Source: Flavobacterium cucumis (GTDB lineage Bacteria; Bacteroidota; Bacteroidia; Flavobacteriales; Flavobacteriaceae). Taken from it: a stretch of 64,000 nucleotides of DNA. The stretch covers positions 186,001 through 250,000 of the forward strand of contig NZ_FRYK01000002.1 in NCBI RefSeq assembly GCF_900148835.1. The letters are read 5' to 3'. The notes under the pieces were generated by a model. It saw only the letters and a program-made list of their open reading frames with translations, made no database searches and had not been told where the DNA came from. Positions 54,988-63,800 of this stretch are shown here, in pieces (the stretch's first letter is position 1; each line of letters starts with the position of its first letter). The position numbers and the translations under genes are program-made.

Positions 54988-57900
54988 TTAATTTGTGATT
55001 GATGAATTGCGTTTTGCTTCTTCTCCTTTGATGAAATCAAGTTCGTTTTGCGCTTCTTCGATAACATCCTTGTACTCTTGAAAGTTTTCAATTACACTTT
55101 CTAAAATATAGGTTGCTTGGAAACTATCTTTTAATCCGTAGAAATTTTTCGCCATTATTATCAAGCTTTTTGCACCAAAATATTTATAACCTGAATAATC
55201 TTTAGCAATTTTTTGTACCACTACATTAGAAGATTCGTACTTGCCTTCTTTATTTTTAAAATACGCATCGTAATACAAAGCTTCGGCTGCTAATTCTCCT
55301 TTTGCGATTTTTTGCAATTTAGCATACGCTTCTTTTGCTTTTGCTTCATCATTGGTCTTTATAGCCGAACGCGCTACTATGATTTGAGCATCACTCTTAA
55401 TTCTGTCATCTACTTTGTCGTTTTTTAACACTTTATCCGCATACACAACTGCACTTGTAAAATCTTGTTTTTCATAATATGATTTCATCAAGTTTGATTG
55501 CGCATACGTTATGTTTTGAGGAAACTCCGCCTCCGTTTCCAAACGCTTCAAAACAGGAATTGCACTATCAAAACTTTTGGTCTTTAAATGTACTTGACAC
55601 AAACGCGCTAAGGCTTGTTCCGTAAATTCGTTTCTTGATTTAGAGACCACAAACTCATAATGCTTTACTGAATTTGCTTCCAAATTGTCTGCAAAGTACA
55701 ATTGTGCTAAATAGAAATTTGCTTTCAATGCATGCAATCCGTTTGGAAATTTACTTACATAACTTGTAAACCCAGAAATCGCTTGCTTATTATTGTTTTG
55801 CAAATATTGCTTCTCAGCAGAATCGTAAGTATCATTATCTAAATCTGCATCTGAAACTTCAATAAATGACAACGTTTTAACCCAATCGGCATATTGATCT
55901 ACTTGTCCTTTATCTAGATAAATTAATCGAGCAGATGAGACCGCTTCTACAGATTCTGGAGAATTTGGATATTCTGCTACTACTTTTTTGAACTTTGTTA
56001 AAGCTAAATCTACTTTATTAGAATTATAATAAATTAATCCTTGTTTTAAAATCGCTTTTGCAACATAAGAACTCGTTTTATAACTATTAATTAATTTATC
56101 GTAAGCAGAAATCCCCTTTTCATTTTGATTTTGATTTACATAGGTATTTCCTAGCTCATACAAAGCATCATCAGCATATTTTGAATTTGGAAAGCTTTTT
56201 GAAAATTTTTCTAAATCTTCAATTTTTCGGTCAGGTTTACTTACAAATCCATAACTAATTCCTTTTTGAAAAGCAGCGTAATCGGCATCAACACTCTTGA
56301 GATCTATAGCTTTATTATAAGCATCCATGGCTGGCCAATATTTTGCTGCCATGAAATTACAATCCCCAAGTCTCAGATAAGCATCTGTCAAACGAACTCT
56401 ATCCTCTTTAGAAGATTTGGTGAAAGTGTCAAAATATTGAATTGCATTTTCATATTCTTTTAATTTGAAATACGAATACGCTAAGTTGTAATTCGCGTTC
56501 TTGAATTCAGGCGTATTTGAAGCTTCAGCCGAATTTAAAAACTGTTTGAAACTCAATTTTGCATCTTCAAATTGGTCTAAATTGTATTCGGTCTCTGCTT
56601 TCCAAAAAGTAGCTCTTGCAGTGAATTTCGCCTCTTTATTTTCGGCTATCGATTTTTTAAATAAGGCGTACGCTCCTTTGTAATCGCCATCAGTGTACAA
56701 CTCTAAACCTCTGTAAAACGTTACTTTTTGATACGCTAATTTGTTTTCTGGAGATTTACTTTTTTCCAATAAAACCAATGCTTCTTTATAATTTTTAGAA
56801 GTAATATATGAACTAATCAACAACGTATTGATTTCCGACTTATAAGGCGTATTTGGATATTTCGCCATATAATCATTCATCACTTCCGGAACCGATTTGT
56901 ATGGATTTCCGATTTCATAACTTAATTTCGCATAATTCAAATACGCATCTTCTTGAATTTTCAAATCAAATTCCATTTCAGAAGCTGTTTTGAAAGCATT
57001 TAAGGCCTGTTGCTTTTTATCGGTTTTTAAATAACTTTCTGCTAAGTGATAATAGGCATTTTGAGCAACTGCATCATTCCCACCAATAATTTTATTGAAT
57101 TGAGAAATCGCATTTTCATAATCTTTTTGTTGGTAATAGGTGTAACCAAATTGATAAAAATCGGTATTTGTCCATTTTCCTTTTTTCCCTTTGTAATCTA
57201 ATAAATAGGGAAGTGCTTTGTCGTACTGTTTCAAATTGAAATAACTCTCTCCAATGATTTTCGACAATTCGCTTTTCTCTTCACCTTTTGATTTAGGCAT
57301 TTGTTCTAAACCTAAATCGATAGCATTTTGAAAATTCCCAAGCTTAAAATTCATATCCGCCTGAAAATATCCCATTTTTTCTTTATACTTATCTTGATCA
57401 GACACTTGTTCAAAATATTCATTTGCGCTCTTATAGTCGTCGGTCTCGTAGGACATATAGCCTAAGTAATATTTTGCCTGACTACCAAATGTTTTTGAAT
57501 TCACAACTTGATTGAAGTATTTCGTAGCTTCCTTGGTGTTTTTGGCAGTAAAATGAGCATACCCTTTTTGAAAATTGTATTTCTCTCTGTCGGCTAGTGA
57601 CATATTGTTGGAATCTGCCTTGTCAAACCACTCTAAAGCTTTTGGATAGTTCCCTTCATCAAAATAGTAATGTGCCACTTCAATGTAAGCCTGATTGGTT
57701 TTAGTACTCGTTGGATAATCTGTTACAAAACTTTCTACCAAAACATCAGCACCCATTTGATTTAAGCGAATAGCGCAATTTGCAATATAATAAGCACAAT
57801 CCGATGCTACTTCCATGTTATCGGTTGATGATTTAACGTTATCAAACAGAATCTGTGCTGATTGATATTGTTTGTTTTTATACAATTCTAACGCACGATT

Positions 57901-57999
57901 AAATTCCGTTAATTCATGAGTATATACAGAAGATTGTTGGGCTGTAAGTGTTGCAGAAAAGAACACCAATAAAAAAGAAAGTTTTAAATACTTTATCAT
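54988..57999 (-). CDS. Large secreted tetratricopeptide-repeat protein
   Basis: This 1003-residue protein has a signal peptide (LSFLLVFFSATLTAQQ) and a TPR/Sel1-like repeat solenoid almost throughout. Examples are YIEVAHYYFDEGNYPKALEW, FNLKQYDKALPYLLDYKGK, YELGNTYVNQNQNEKGISAY and FYLAQLYFADNLEANSVKHY. More than a dozen repeats can be counted by eye, resembling the YbgF/BamD-type repeat proteins. It probably serves as a periplasmic scaffold. The tail (AQNELDFIKGEEAKRNSSIT) is charged. It is divergent from ftsE and upstream of the plug-less barrel. Confidence 0.88.
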   Translation of the reverse strand: MIKYLKLSFLLVFFSATLTAQQSSVYTHELTEFNRALELYKNKQYQSAQILFDNVKSSTDNMEVASDCAYYIANCAIRLNQMGADVLVESFVTDYPTSTKTNQAYIEVAHYYFDEGNYPKALEWFDKADSNNMSLADREKYNFQKGYAHFTAKNTKEATKYFNQVVNSKTFGSQAKYYLGYMSYETDDYKSANEYFEQVSDQDKYKEKMGYFQADMNFKLGNFQNAIDLGLEQMPKSKGEEKSELSKIIGESYFNLKQYDKALPYLLDYKGKKGKWTNTDFYQFGYTYYQQKDYENAISQFNKIIGGNDAVAQNAYYHLAESYLKTDKKQQALNAFKTASEMEFDLKIQEDAYLNYAKLSYEIGNPYKSVPEVMNDYMAKYPNTPYKSEINTLLISSYITSKNYKEALVLLEKSKSPENKLAYQKVTFYRGLELYTDGDYKGAYALFKKSIAENKEAKFTARATFWKAETEYNLDQFEDAKLSFKQFLNSAEASNTPEFKNANYNLAYSYFKLKEYENAIQYFDTFTKSSKEDRVRLTDAYLRLGDCNFMAAKYWPAMDAYNKAIDLKSVDADYAAFQKGISYGFVSKPDRKIEDLEKFSKSFPNSKYADDALYELGNTYVNQNQNEKGISAYDKLINSYKTSSYVAKAILKQGLIYYNSNKVDLALTKFKKVVAEYPNSPESVEAVSSARLIYLDKGQVDQYADWVKTLSFIEVSDADLDNDTYDSAEKQYLQNNNKQAISGFTSYVSKFPNGLHALKANFYLAQLYFADNLEANSVKHYEFVVSKSRNEFTEQALARLCQVHLKTKSFDSAIPVLKRLETEAEFPQNITYAQSNLMKSYYEKQDFTSAVVYADKVLKNDKVDDRIKSDAQIIVARSAIKTNDEAKAKEAYAKLQKIAKGELAAEALYYDAYFKNKEGKYESSNVVVQKIAKDYSGYKYFGAKSLIIMAKNFYGLKDSFQATYILESVIENFQEYKDVIEEAQNELDFIKGEEAKRNSSITN

Positions 58000-58186
58000 T
58001 TGATTCGTTATTTATAAGTTCCAAATATAAGGCTTATTGTAAGTAATAACGAAGGTTCTTAACATATTATTGTACACTTTATCGGGTGCCTTTTTCTCCA
58101 AACACAGTATTTTTTATTGAATTTCCCTTAAAATTTTGATTCAGAAGCATAAGTTACTACTTTTACGTTTTAAAAATATATTTAAT

Positions 58187-58870
58187 ATGTCAGAAGTAGT
58201 TCTATCCTTAAAAAACGCAACCATATATCAAGATAAAAACCCTGTATTAACAGATGTAAATATTGAGGTAAAAAATGGAGAATTTTTATATTTAATTGGC
58301 AGAACTGGTTCAGGAAAAAGTAGTTTCTTAAAAACCTTATATGCCGATCTAGCCCTAACAGACGGAGAAGGAAGTGTAGTAAACTACGATTTAAAAACAT
58401 TAAGAGAAAGCGACATCCCTTATTTAAGAAGGAAATTAGGTGTAGTTTTCCAAGATTTCAAATTACTCTCTGATCGAAATGTAAAAGAAAATCTCTTATT
58501 TGTATTGAAAGCAACAGGTTGGACTGAAAAAGAAGAGATGGATGTTAAAATTGAAGAAGTTTTAGACAAAGTTGGGATGAAAGGTTTTGCCTTCAAGATG
58601 CCACATCAACTATCAGGTGGAGAGCAACAACGTATAGGTATCGCAAGAGCCTTACTTAATGACCCAGAATTGATTTTAGCCGATGAACCTACGGGAAATT
58701 TAGATCCGCAAACAAGTGTCGAAATTATGGAAGTACTCCGAAAAATCAACACGAATGGAAAAACTATTTTAATGGCGACGCACGACTATGCTTTGGTTTT
58801 AAAATACCCTTCAAAAACATTAAAATTTGAAGGCGGAAAAATGTTTGAAGTAGTTCAAAGAACAGTATAA
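58187..58870 (+). CDS. ftsE: Cell-division ATP-binding protein FtsE
   Basis: This 227-residue ABC ATPase normally pairs with FtsX to activate wall hydrolases at the septum. It starts MSEVVLSLKNATIYQDKNPV; Walker A is LIGRTGSGKSSFLKTL, the Q-loop is LGVVFQDFKLLSDRNVKENL, the signature is QLSGGEQQRIGIARALLNDP, Walker B is LILADEPTGNLDP and the H-loop is MATHDYALVLK. These fit FtsE/LolD/MacB; the short length and spacing favour FtsE. No ftsX is adjacent. A longer frame from 58136 lacks conservation, so ATG 58187 is used. Its stop is followed with no gap by a glycosyltransferase. Confidence 0.88.
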   Translation: MSEVVLSLKNATIYQDKNPVLTDVNIEVKNGEFLYLIGRTGSGKSSFLKTLYADLALTDGEGSVVNYDLKTLRESDIPYLRRKLGVVFQDFKLLSDRNVKENLLFVLKATGWTEKEEMDVKIEEVLDKVGMKGFAFKMPHQLSGGEQQRIGIARALLNDPELILADEPTGNLDPQTSVEIMEVLRKINTNGKTILMATHDYALVLKYPSKTLKFEGGKMFEVVQRTV

Positions 58871-59767
58871 ATGCTATCGGTTTTAATTCCAACATACAAT
58901 TACAACGTTTATCCTTTAGTTATAGCATTAAAAAGTCAAGCAGATGTATTAGATATCGCTTATGAAATTTTAGTACTAGATGACGGAGGTTCTCTGTATT
59001 TAGAAGAAAATCGAAAAATAAATGATTTGGAAAATTGTTTTTTCTTTGAAAACAAAATAAATTCTGGTAGAAGTAAAGTGCGAAATTCATTAAGTAGTAG
59101 AGCAAAATTTAATTGGCTATTATTTCTCGATTCAGATACCTTTCCTAAAAATTCAGATTTTATTCGAAAATATATCCAACATATTTCACCTAAAACAGAA
59201 GTTATTTATGGTGGTATTGAATATCAAAAGGAAGAACCAGAAAAAAACAAATTGCTTCGATGGGTTTATGGAAAAAAAAGAGAAACCTTATCTGTAAAAA
59301 AAAGAAATAAAAACAAATACCTTACTTTTCTAACACTTAATTTCTTGATTAAAAAAAGTGTTTTCAATAGCGTAAAATTTAACGAAAACATCCCAAATCT
59401 AAGACATGAAGACACCCTGTTTTCATATGATTTATACCAAAACAACATTCCTATTAATCACATAAAAAATGTTGTAATACATCTTGGATTAGATGACAAC
59501 ATGGTTTTTTTAAAAAAATCAAAAGAATCCATTGAAGGCTTATTTTTTTTACTAAACAAGAATTTAATTGACAACAATTATGTCAAACTTTCAAAATATG
59601 GAAGCATTATAATTAATTTACATCTTTCTTTTTTATTGATCTTTTTTTTTAAAATTTTCGAAGTAAAAATTGAACGAAACTTACTATCTAAAAAGCCAAA
59701 TTTATTTCTATTTGATTTTTATAGATTATGCTACTTTTGTTTACTCAATCAAAAACGACATGTATAA
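58871..59767 (+). CDS. Family 2 glycosyltransferase
   Basis: This 298-residue GT-A enzyme has the nucleotide-sugar region MLSVLIPTYNYNVYPLVIAL, ILVLDDGGSLYLEE and SGRSKVRNSLSS. The DxD-type metal site is in WLLFLDSDTFPKN, and the acceptor-side ENIPNLRHEDTLFSYDLYQN carries an ED pair. The C-terminal helix (SIIINLHLSFLLIFFFKIF) may touch the membrane. It begins immediately after the ftsE stop, without spacing, and overlaps the methyltransferase start by 8 bases. It is strikingly AT-rich with T-runs of 8-9. Confidence 0.88.
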   Translation: MLSVLIPTYNYNVYPLVIALKSQADVLDIAYEILVLDDGGSLYLEENRKINDLENCFFFENKINSGRSKVRNSLSSRAKFNWLLFLDSDTFPKNSDFIRKYIQHISPKTEVIYGGIEYQKEEPEKNKLLRWVYGKKRETLSVKKRNKNKYLTFLTLNFLIKKSVFNSVKFNENIPNLRHEDTLFSYDLYQNNIPINHIKNVVIHLGLDDNMVFLKKSKESIEGLFFLLNKNLIDNNYVKLSKYGSIIINLHLSFLLIFFFKIFEVKIERNLLSKKPNLFLFDFYRLCYFCLLNQKRHV

Positions 59768-60491
59768 TTCGTTAAAAAACAAAATAATACGATTTATTCC
59801 TAAAAAAATACTTTTTAGATTTGAACCTTTTTTTAGAAAATGCTTTTCGTTATTTAAAAAAGGAAACAATCATGAATGTATAATTTGTGACTTCAAAGCT
59901 TCAAATTGGATAAATTTACCAGATCAAAATATGCTTTGTCCTAATTGCGGAAGTCTTGCAAGAGATAGACGGTTATGGCAAATTTTAAAAAAACACTATA
60001 TTAAACCTAATATTCAAATTTTAGACTTTTCACCATCAAGAAGCTTGTATCGTAAATGGAAAAAGGAAAAGAATGTCAATCATATTGCATCTGATTTATC
60101 AGGTGATTTTATGGCTGATCTTGCTTATGATATCACTCAAATCCCAGAAAAGGATAACCAGTTTGATTTAATTATTTGCTATCATATTTTAGAGCATGTA
60201 ATTGAAGATCTTAAAGCTATGTGCGAATTATATCGAGTTATAAAAGCTAATGGAACCGTTCTAATTCAAACTCCATTCAAAGAAGGTGAAATTTATGAGG
60301 ATTATTCTATAACTTCAGAGACCGAACGATTAAACCATTTTGGTCAAGAAGATCATGTTAGAGTTTACTCTGTTGAAGGACTAAAAACAAGATTAGAATC
60401 GGTAGGATTTAAGGTAATCGTAAAACGATTTGAGAAAGATGCATATCTAGGGTTTAGCGAGAATGAATTAGTAATTTTAGCTTCAAAATAA
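59760..60491 (+). CDS. SAM-dependent methyltransferase with N-terminal zinc ribbon
   Basis: This 243-residue protein begins MYNSLKNKIIRFIPKKILFR and has a CxxC...CxxC zinc ribbon (Cys40, Cys43, Cys60, Cys63). A class I methyltransferase domain follows: ILDFSPSRSLYRKW in place of the usual Gly-rich motif I, ASDLSGDFMADLAYDITQIP, and FDLIICYHILEHVIEDLKAM. It should modify a sugar or acceptor in the glycan cluster. The overlap ATGTATAA with the previous gene marks its true start; a longer frame from 59670 lies inside the glycosyltransferase. The GT2 that follows starts 2 bases after its stop. Confidence 0.85.
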   Translation: MYNSLKNKIIRFIPKKILFRFEPFFRKCFSLFKKGNNHECIICDFKASNWINLPDQNMLCPNCGSLARDRRLWQILKKHYIKPNIQILDFSPSRSLYRKWKKEKNVNHIASDLSGDFMADLAYDITQIPEKDNQFDLIICYHILEHVIEDLKAMCELYRVIKANGTVLIQTPFKEGEIYEDYSITSETERLNHFGQEDHVRVYSVEGLKTRLESVGFKVIVKRFEKDAYLGFSENELVILASK

Positions 60492-60493
60492 TT

Positions 60494-61429
60494 ATGCCAA
60501 AAATTAGCGTGGTTATACCATTATACAATAAAGAAAATTTCATTAAAGAAACTTTAGATTCAGTCTTACAACAAACGTTTACTGATTTTGAAATAATTAT
60601 TATAAACGACGGTTCAACAGATAATAGTTTTAAAATTATTTCGCAATTTGTTGATGATAGAATTACACTATACAATCAAGAAAACAAAGGGGTTTCAAAA
60701 ACCAGAAATGTAGGGATTGAATATGCAAAAAGTGACTTAATTGCTTTCTTAGATGCCGACGATTATTGGTATCCAAATCATTTGGAAGAACTAATTCGAC
60801 TGCATGAAGATTTCCCAAATTGTGGTATTTATGGGAGTCGATATTTTATGAAAATATCTAGTAATAACATATTAAAAACATCTTATTTACCAGCTGTTTC
60901 AAACGATTATAGAGGTGTTCTACCTGATTACTTTTTAGCTAGTTTACGAAGTCGCGTTGGATTAACTTCAGCACTTATGATCCCTAAAAGAATAGTATTG
61001 CAATTTGCTTGTTTCAACACTTCATTAAACGGTCACGAAGATTTGGAGCTATTTACAAAAATTGCTATTGAACATCAAGTTGCAGTAACAAATAGCTACA
61101 CCGTTGAATATAATTTTGCTGTTGAAAACCAATTGTCTAAAATTCAATTCTTACAAAATAGAATTATCAATTTGGATCAATTTTTGGCCATAGAAAAAAC
61201 CAAACCAAACTTAAAAAAATTCATTGACCTTTACCGTTTAGAATACGCTTTACAATACAGAATAATAGGTGCTTATGATAAATCTAAGCATTTATTAAAT
61301 CATATTTCAACTAAAACACCTATAAAAGCAAGAATTTTATTTAATCTCCCTCCTTTTCTTTTACGTTTTCTACTAAAAACTAAACGATATTTAAGAAAAA
61401 AAGGATTTGATTTTACCGTTTATCATTAA
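60494..61429 (+). CDS. Family 2 glycosyltransferase
   Basis: This 311-residue GT-A enzyme opens KISVVIPLYNKENFIKETLD, followed by DFEIIIINDGSTDNSFKI, then GVSKTRNVGIEYAKSDLIAF and LDADDYWYPNH, which supplies the DxD motif. A catalytic-base ED pair is in NGHEDLELFTKIAIEHQ. The C-terminal region (LLNHISTKTPIKARILFNLP) is basic and hydrophobic and may bind the membrane. Two bases separate it from the methyltransferase gene. Its last 17 bases overlap the convergent cupin gene tail to tail. Confidence 0.9.
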   Translation: MPKISVVIPLYNKENFIKETLDSVLQQTFTDFEIIIINDGSTDNSFKIISQFVDDRITLYNQENKGVSKTRNVGIEYAKSDLIAFLDADDYWYPNHLEELIRLHEDFPNCGIYGSRYFMKISSNNILKTSYLPAVSNDYRGVLPDYFLASLRSRVGLTSALMIPKRIVLQFACFNTSLNGHEDLELFTKIAIEHQVAVTNSYTVEYNFAVENQLSKIQFLQNRIINLDQFLAIEKTKPNLKKFIDLYRLEYALQYRIIGAYDKSKHLLNHISTKTPIKARILFNLPPFLLRFLLKTKRYLRKKGFDFTVYH

Positions 61430-61817
61430 ATTTTGATTTTATAAAAGTATCAAAATCTCTTATATAATCTTCTTCTATATATATATCAGAGGCAACTACT
61501 AGGCAAACTGCTCCTGATGAAAAATTTTTTAATTCACGCCAAATACCACTTGTAATTAATAAGCCTTCGAATGGTTTATTCAAAGTTACTACTTTCTCGT
61601 CATCTCCATCATTTAAAACAACATCAAAACTTCCAGAAAGTGCCACCAATAACTCCTGTTGTTCCTTATGAGAATGCCCTCCTCGTTCAGCACCGCTTGG
61701 AACATCATACAAATAATAAACCCGTTTAATTTCATAAGGAATTACATCACTTTCTATTACTGACAAATTCCCTCTAGGATCTTCTATTTTTGGAATATTT
61801 ATAATCTTAATTTCCAT
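61413..61817 (-). CDS. FdtA/QdtA-type sugar 3,4-ketoisomerase (cupin)
   Basis: This 134-residue cupin matches the WxcM/FdtA group. It starts MEIKIINIPKIEDPRGNLSV, followed by YEIKRVYYLYDVPSGAERGG and HSHKEQQELLVALSGSFDVV. The His residues in GGHSHKEQ, with the cupin strand VTLNKPFEGLLITSGIWREL, form the active site. These enzymes isomerise dTDP-4-keto-6-deoxyglucose to the 3-keto sugar on the way to 3-amino-3,6-dideoxyhexoses. Its ATG overlaps the stop of the upstream glycosyltransferase by 11 bases. The needed aminotransferase and acetyltransferase are not in the window. Confidence 0.88.
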   Translation of the reverse strand: MEIKIINIPKIEDPRGNLSVIESDVIPYEIKRVYYLYDVPSGAERGGHSHKEQQELLVALSGSFDVVLNDGDDEKVVTLNKPFEGLLITSGIWRELKNFSSGAVCLVVASDIYIEEDYIRDFDTFIKSKFNDKR

Positions 61818-62871
61818 TAATCAGTATTTGCAACCATTGATTTAAAATTTCACTTTCTTGAAACTTCGAAACACTTTCAATAGCATTTTTTTTACACTTT
61901 TGATACAAAATAGTATCTTTAACAAATGTATTCATTTTATCAATCAATTCATCAAAATTTTGATTTTCCACTAAGATTCCATTGAAATTATCTTGAATAA
62001 TTTCGTTTGGCCCACTCTCACAATTAAAAGAAACGACTGGTGTTCCTAAACTTAAAGCTTCCAGAAGAACCATTGGAAAACCTTCATATAAACTGGTTAA
62101 AACTAAAAAATGTGCTTGAGAAATATAAGCAATTGGATTTTCATTATAACCAACTAAATGAACAAAATCAGTAAGCTTAAGTGCACTCACTTTAGCCTTT
62201 ATTTTATTTAATTCTGGACCATTGCCAACAATTACTAAATGAAAATCTTTTTTTGGCAATTCAGATAAGGAATAACTCTCAATTAATTGAAGAAATTGTT
62301 TTAATTTAACTAATCGTCCAACAGCAACAATAAACTTAAACGGTATTTCATTTACTTGATTAGTTTCAAATTTAGAAATAGCGTTATAAATAACTTCTGT
62401 TTGATTGTAATTGTATTTTTTTTGGATTTTATCATGTATGCCCATAGAAACTGCAATTATTTTGTTCTTGAGAATTTTTGCAGCTATCCACTTATTCGAA
62501 GTAAAATATTCCTCTAAATTACTGCTATGAACAGTATAAATAATTTTAGTTTTAGCATAAATATAATTTAAAAACAAGAATTCCATTAGAGGATTAATTC
62601 GATAACGAAAATCAATTACTTGTGGTATTTTATTTTTTTTGAGATATAATTTTAATTTAAAATATTTTACAAATTTTGAATACTTACCCAAAACTAACAA
62701 CTTGCCTGAATACTTATAAGTGAATTTGCTTTCTAATATAATCGTGTGAACTTCAACTCCATTTTCATGCAATAGATTCGTAAGATTTGCAAATACTCGT
62801 TCCAAACCACCATCAGCCAACTTATAGCCTATTATGGCTACTTTTATCTGTTTTTTTTGGCCGTTTTCCAT
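61807..62871 (-). CDS. Family 4 glycosyltransferase
   Basis: This 354-residue GT-B enzyme has an N-terminal acceptor domain (KVAIIGYKLADGGLERVFAN). The C-terminal donor domain contains FIVAVGRLVKLKQF, VIVGNGPELNKIKAKV and LTSLYEGFPMVLLEALSLGT, the EGFP-x4-E motif that binds the nucleotide sugar, then FNCESGPNEII. It is a retaining enzyme by family. It lies on the minus strand, coupled to the FdtA cupin, and is divergent from the next GT2 (53 bases apart). The gene is AT-rich like its neighbours. Confidence 0.9.
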   Translation of the reverse strand: MENGQKKQIKVAIIGYKLADGGLERVFANLTNLLHENGVEVHTIILESKFTYKYSGKLLVLGKYSKFVKYFKLKLYLKKNKIPQVIDFRYRINPLMEFLFLNYIYAKTKIIYTVHSSNLEEYFTSNKWIAAKILKNKIIAVSMGIHDKIQKKYNYNQTEVIYNAISKFETNQVNEIPFKFIVAVGRLVKLKQFLQLIESYSLSELPKKDFHLVIVGNGPELNKIKAKVSALKLTDFVHLVGYNENPIAYISQAHFLVLTSLYEGFPMVLLEALSLGTPVVSFNCESGPNEIIQDNFNGILVENQNFDELIDKMNTFVKDTILYQKCKKNAIESVSKFQESEILNQWLQILINGN

Positions 62872-62924
62872 TTAGGTTCAATTTGTTTTATAATTTAGCA
62901 TAAAAATAGATTTAAAAAAACGAA

Positions 62925-63800
62925 ATGCAAAATTTTCCACTAGTAAGTATTATTTGTTTATCATATAACCATGAAGCTTATGTAGTTGAAGCCTTGAATT
63001 CTGTTATTAATCAAACCTATCCAAATATTGAATTACTCATCGCAGATGATTGCAGTATCGATTCATCAGCAATTGTGATACAAAATTGGTTAAAAAAACA
63101 TCCTAACGTATATTTTCAAGCAAATGCTAAGAATTTAGGTAATACAAAAACTTTCAATCAATTAGTAGAAAAAGCTAAGGGCAAATATATAATCGATTTA
63201 GCTGCAGACGATCTATTATTACCTGATTGCGTTACAAAACAAGTAACAACTTTTCAAAACACTAAAAATAAAAACCTGGGTGTTGTCTATGGAAATTTAA
63301 AAGAAATTGATGAAAATGGTTTTTTTTTAACTGATTATTACACTGAGAAAGACAATCCAAAAAGTGGTAATATTTATGAAATGGTTATCAGTAATGCTAC
63401 TAAAATTTGTTCCGTTTCATGTATGATCAAACGAGAAGTTTTTGAATCTCTTGGGTATTATAACGAAAGTCTATTTTATGAAGATTTAGACCTATGGGTT
63501 AGAGTCTCAAGAAAATATGACTTTGAATACATATCTGATTTTTTGGTAAAAAAAAGGGTTTTACCTCAATCATTAGGGGCACACTTTTATAAGAAAAATA
63601 ATAAAATAACAAAACAACTGCATTATTCTACATTAGTGATTCTGAAAAATGCCTATTATTTAAATCATTCTAAAAGCGAATTCAAAGCTTTACTAGGTAG
63701 AATAAAATATGAATTTATTATATTTTTAAAATCTCGAGAATACACGCTTTTATTCCGATTACTTTTTTTAGGTATAAAAACGAAATGGAAAAGCTTATAA
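62925..63800 (+). CDS. Family 2 glycosyltransferase
   Basis: This 291-residue GT-A enzyme opens with PLVSIICLSYNHEAYVVEAL, then IELLIADDCSIDSSAIV, NLGNTKTFNQLVEKAKGKYI and LAADDLLLPDCV, supplying the nucleotide-binding and DxD-type motifs. The second half carries ESLFYEDLDLWVRVSRKYDF with the catalytic-base Asp. A run of nine T (63320-63328) lies in the reading frame. Its stop overlaps the convergent acyltransferase gene by 6 bases. It probably adds one sugar to the surface glycan. Confidence 0.9.
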   Translation: MQNFPLVSIICLSYNHEAYVVEALNSVINQTYPNIELLIADDCSIDSSAIVIQNWLKKHPNVYFQANAKNLGNTKTFNQLVEKAKGKYIIDLAADDLLLPDCVTKQVTTFQNTKNKNLGVVYGNLKEIDENGFFLTDYYTEKDNPKSGNIYEMVISNATKICSVSCMIKREVFESLGYYNESLFYEDLDLWVRVSRKYDFEYISDFLVKKRVLPQSLGAHFYKKNNKITKQLHYSTLVILKNAYYLNHSKSEFKALLGRIKYEFIIFLKSREYTLLFRLLFLGIKTKWKSL

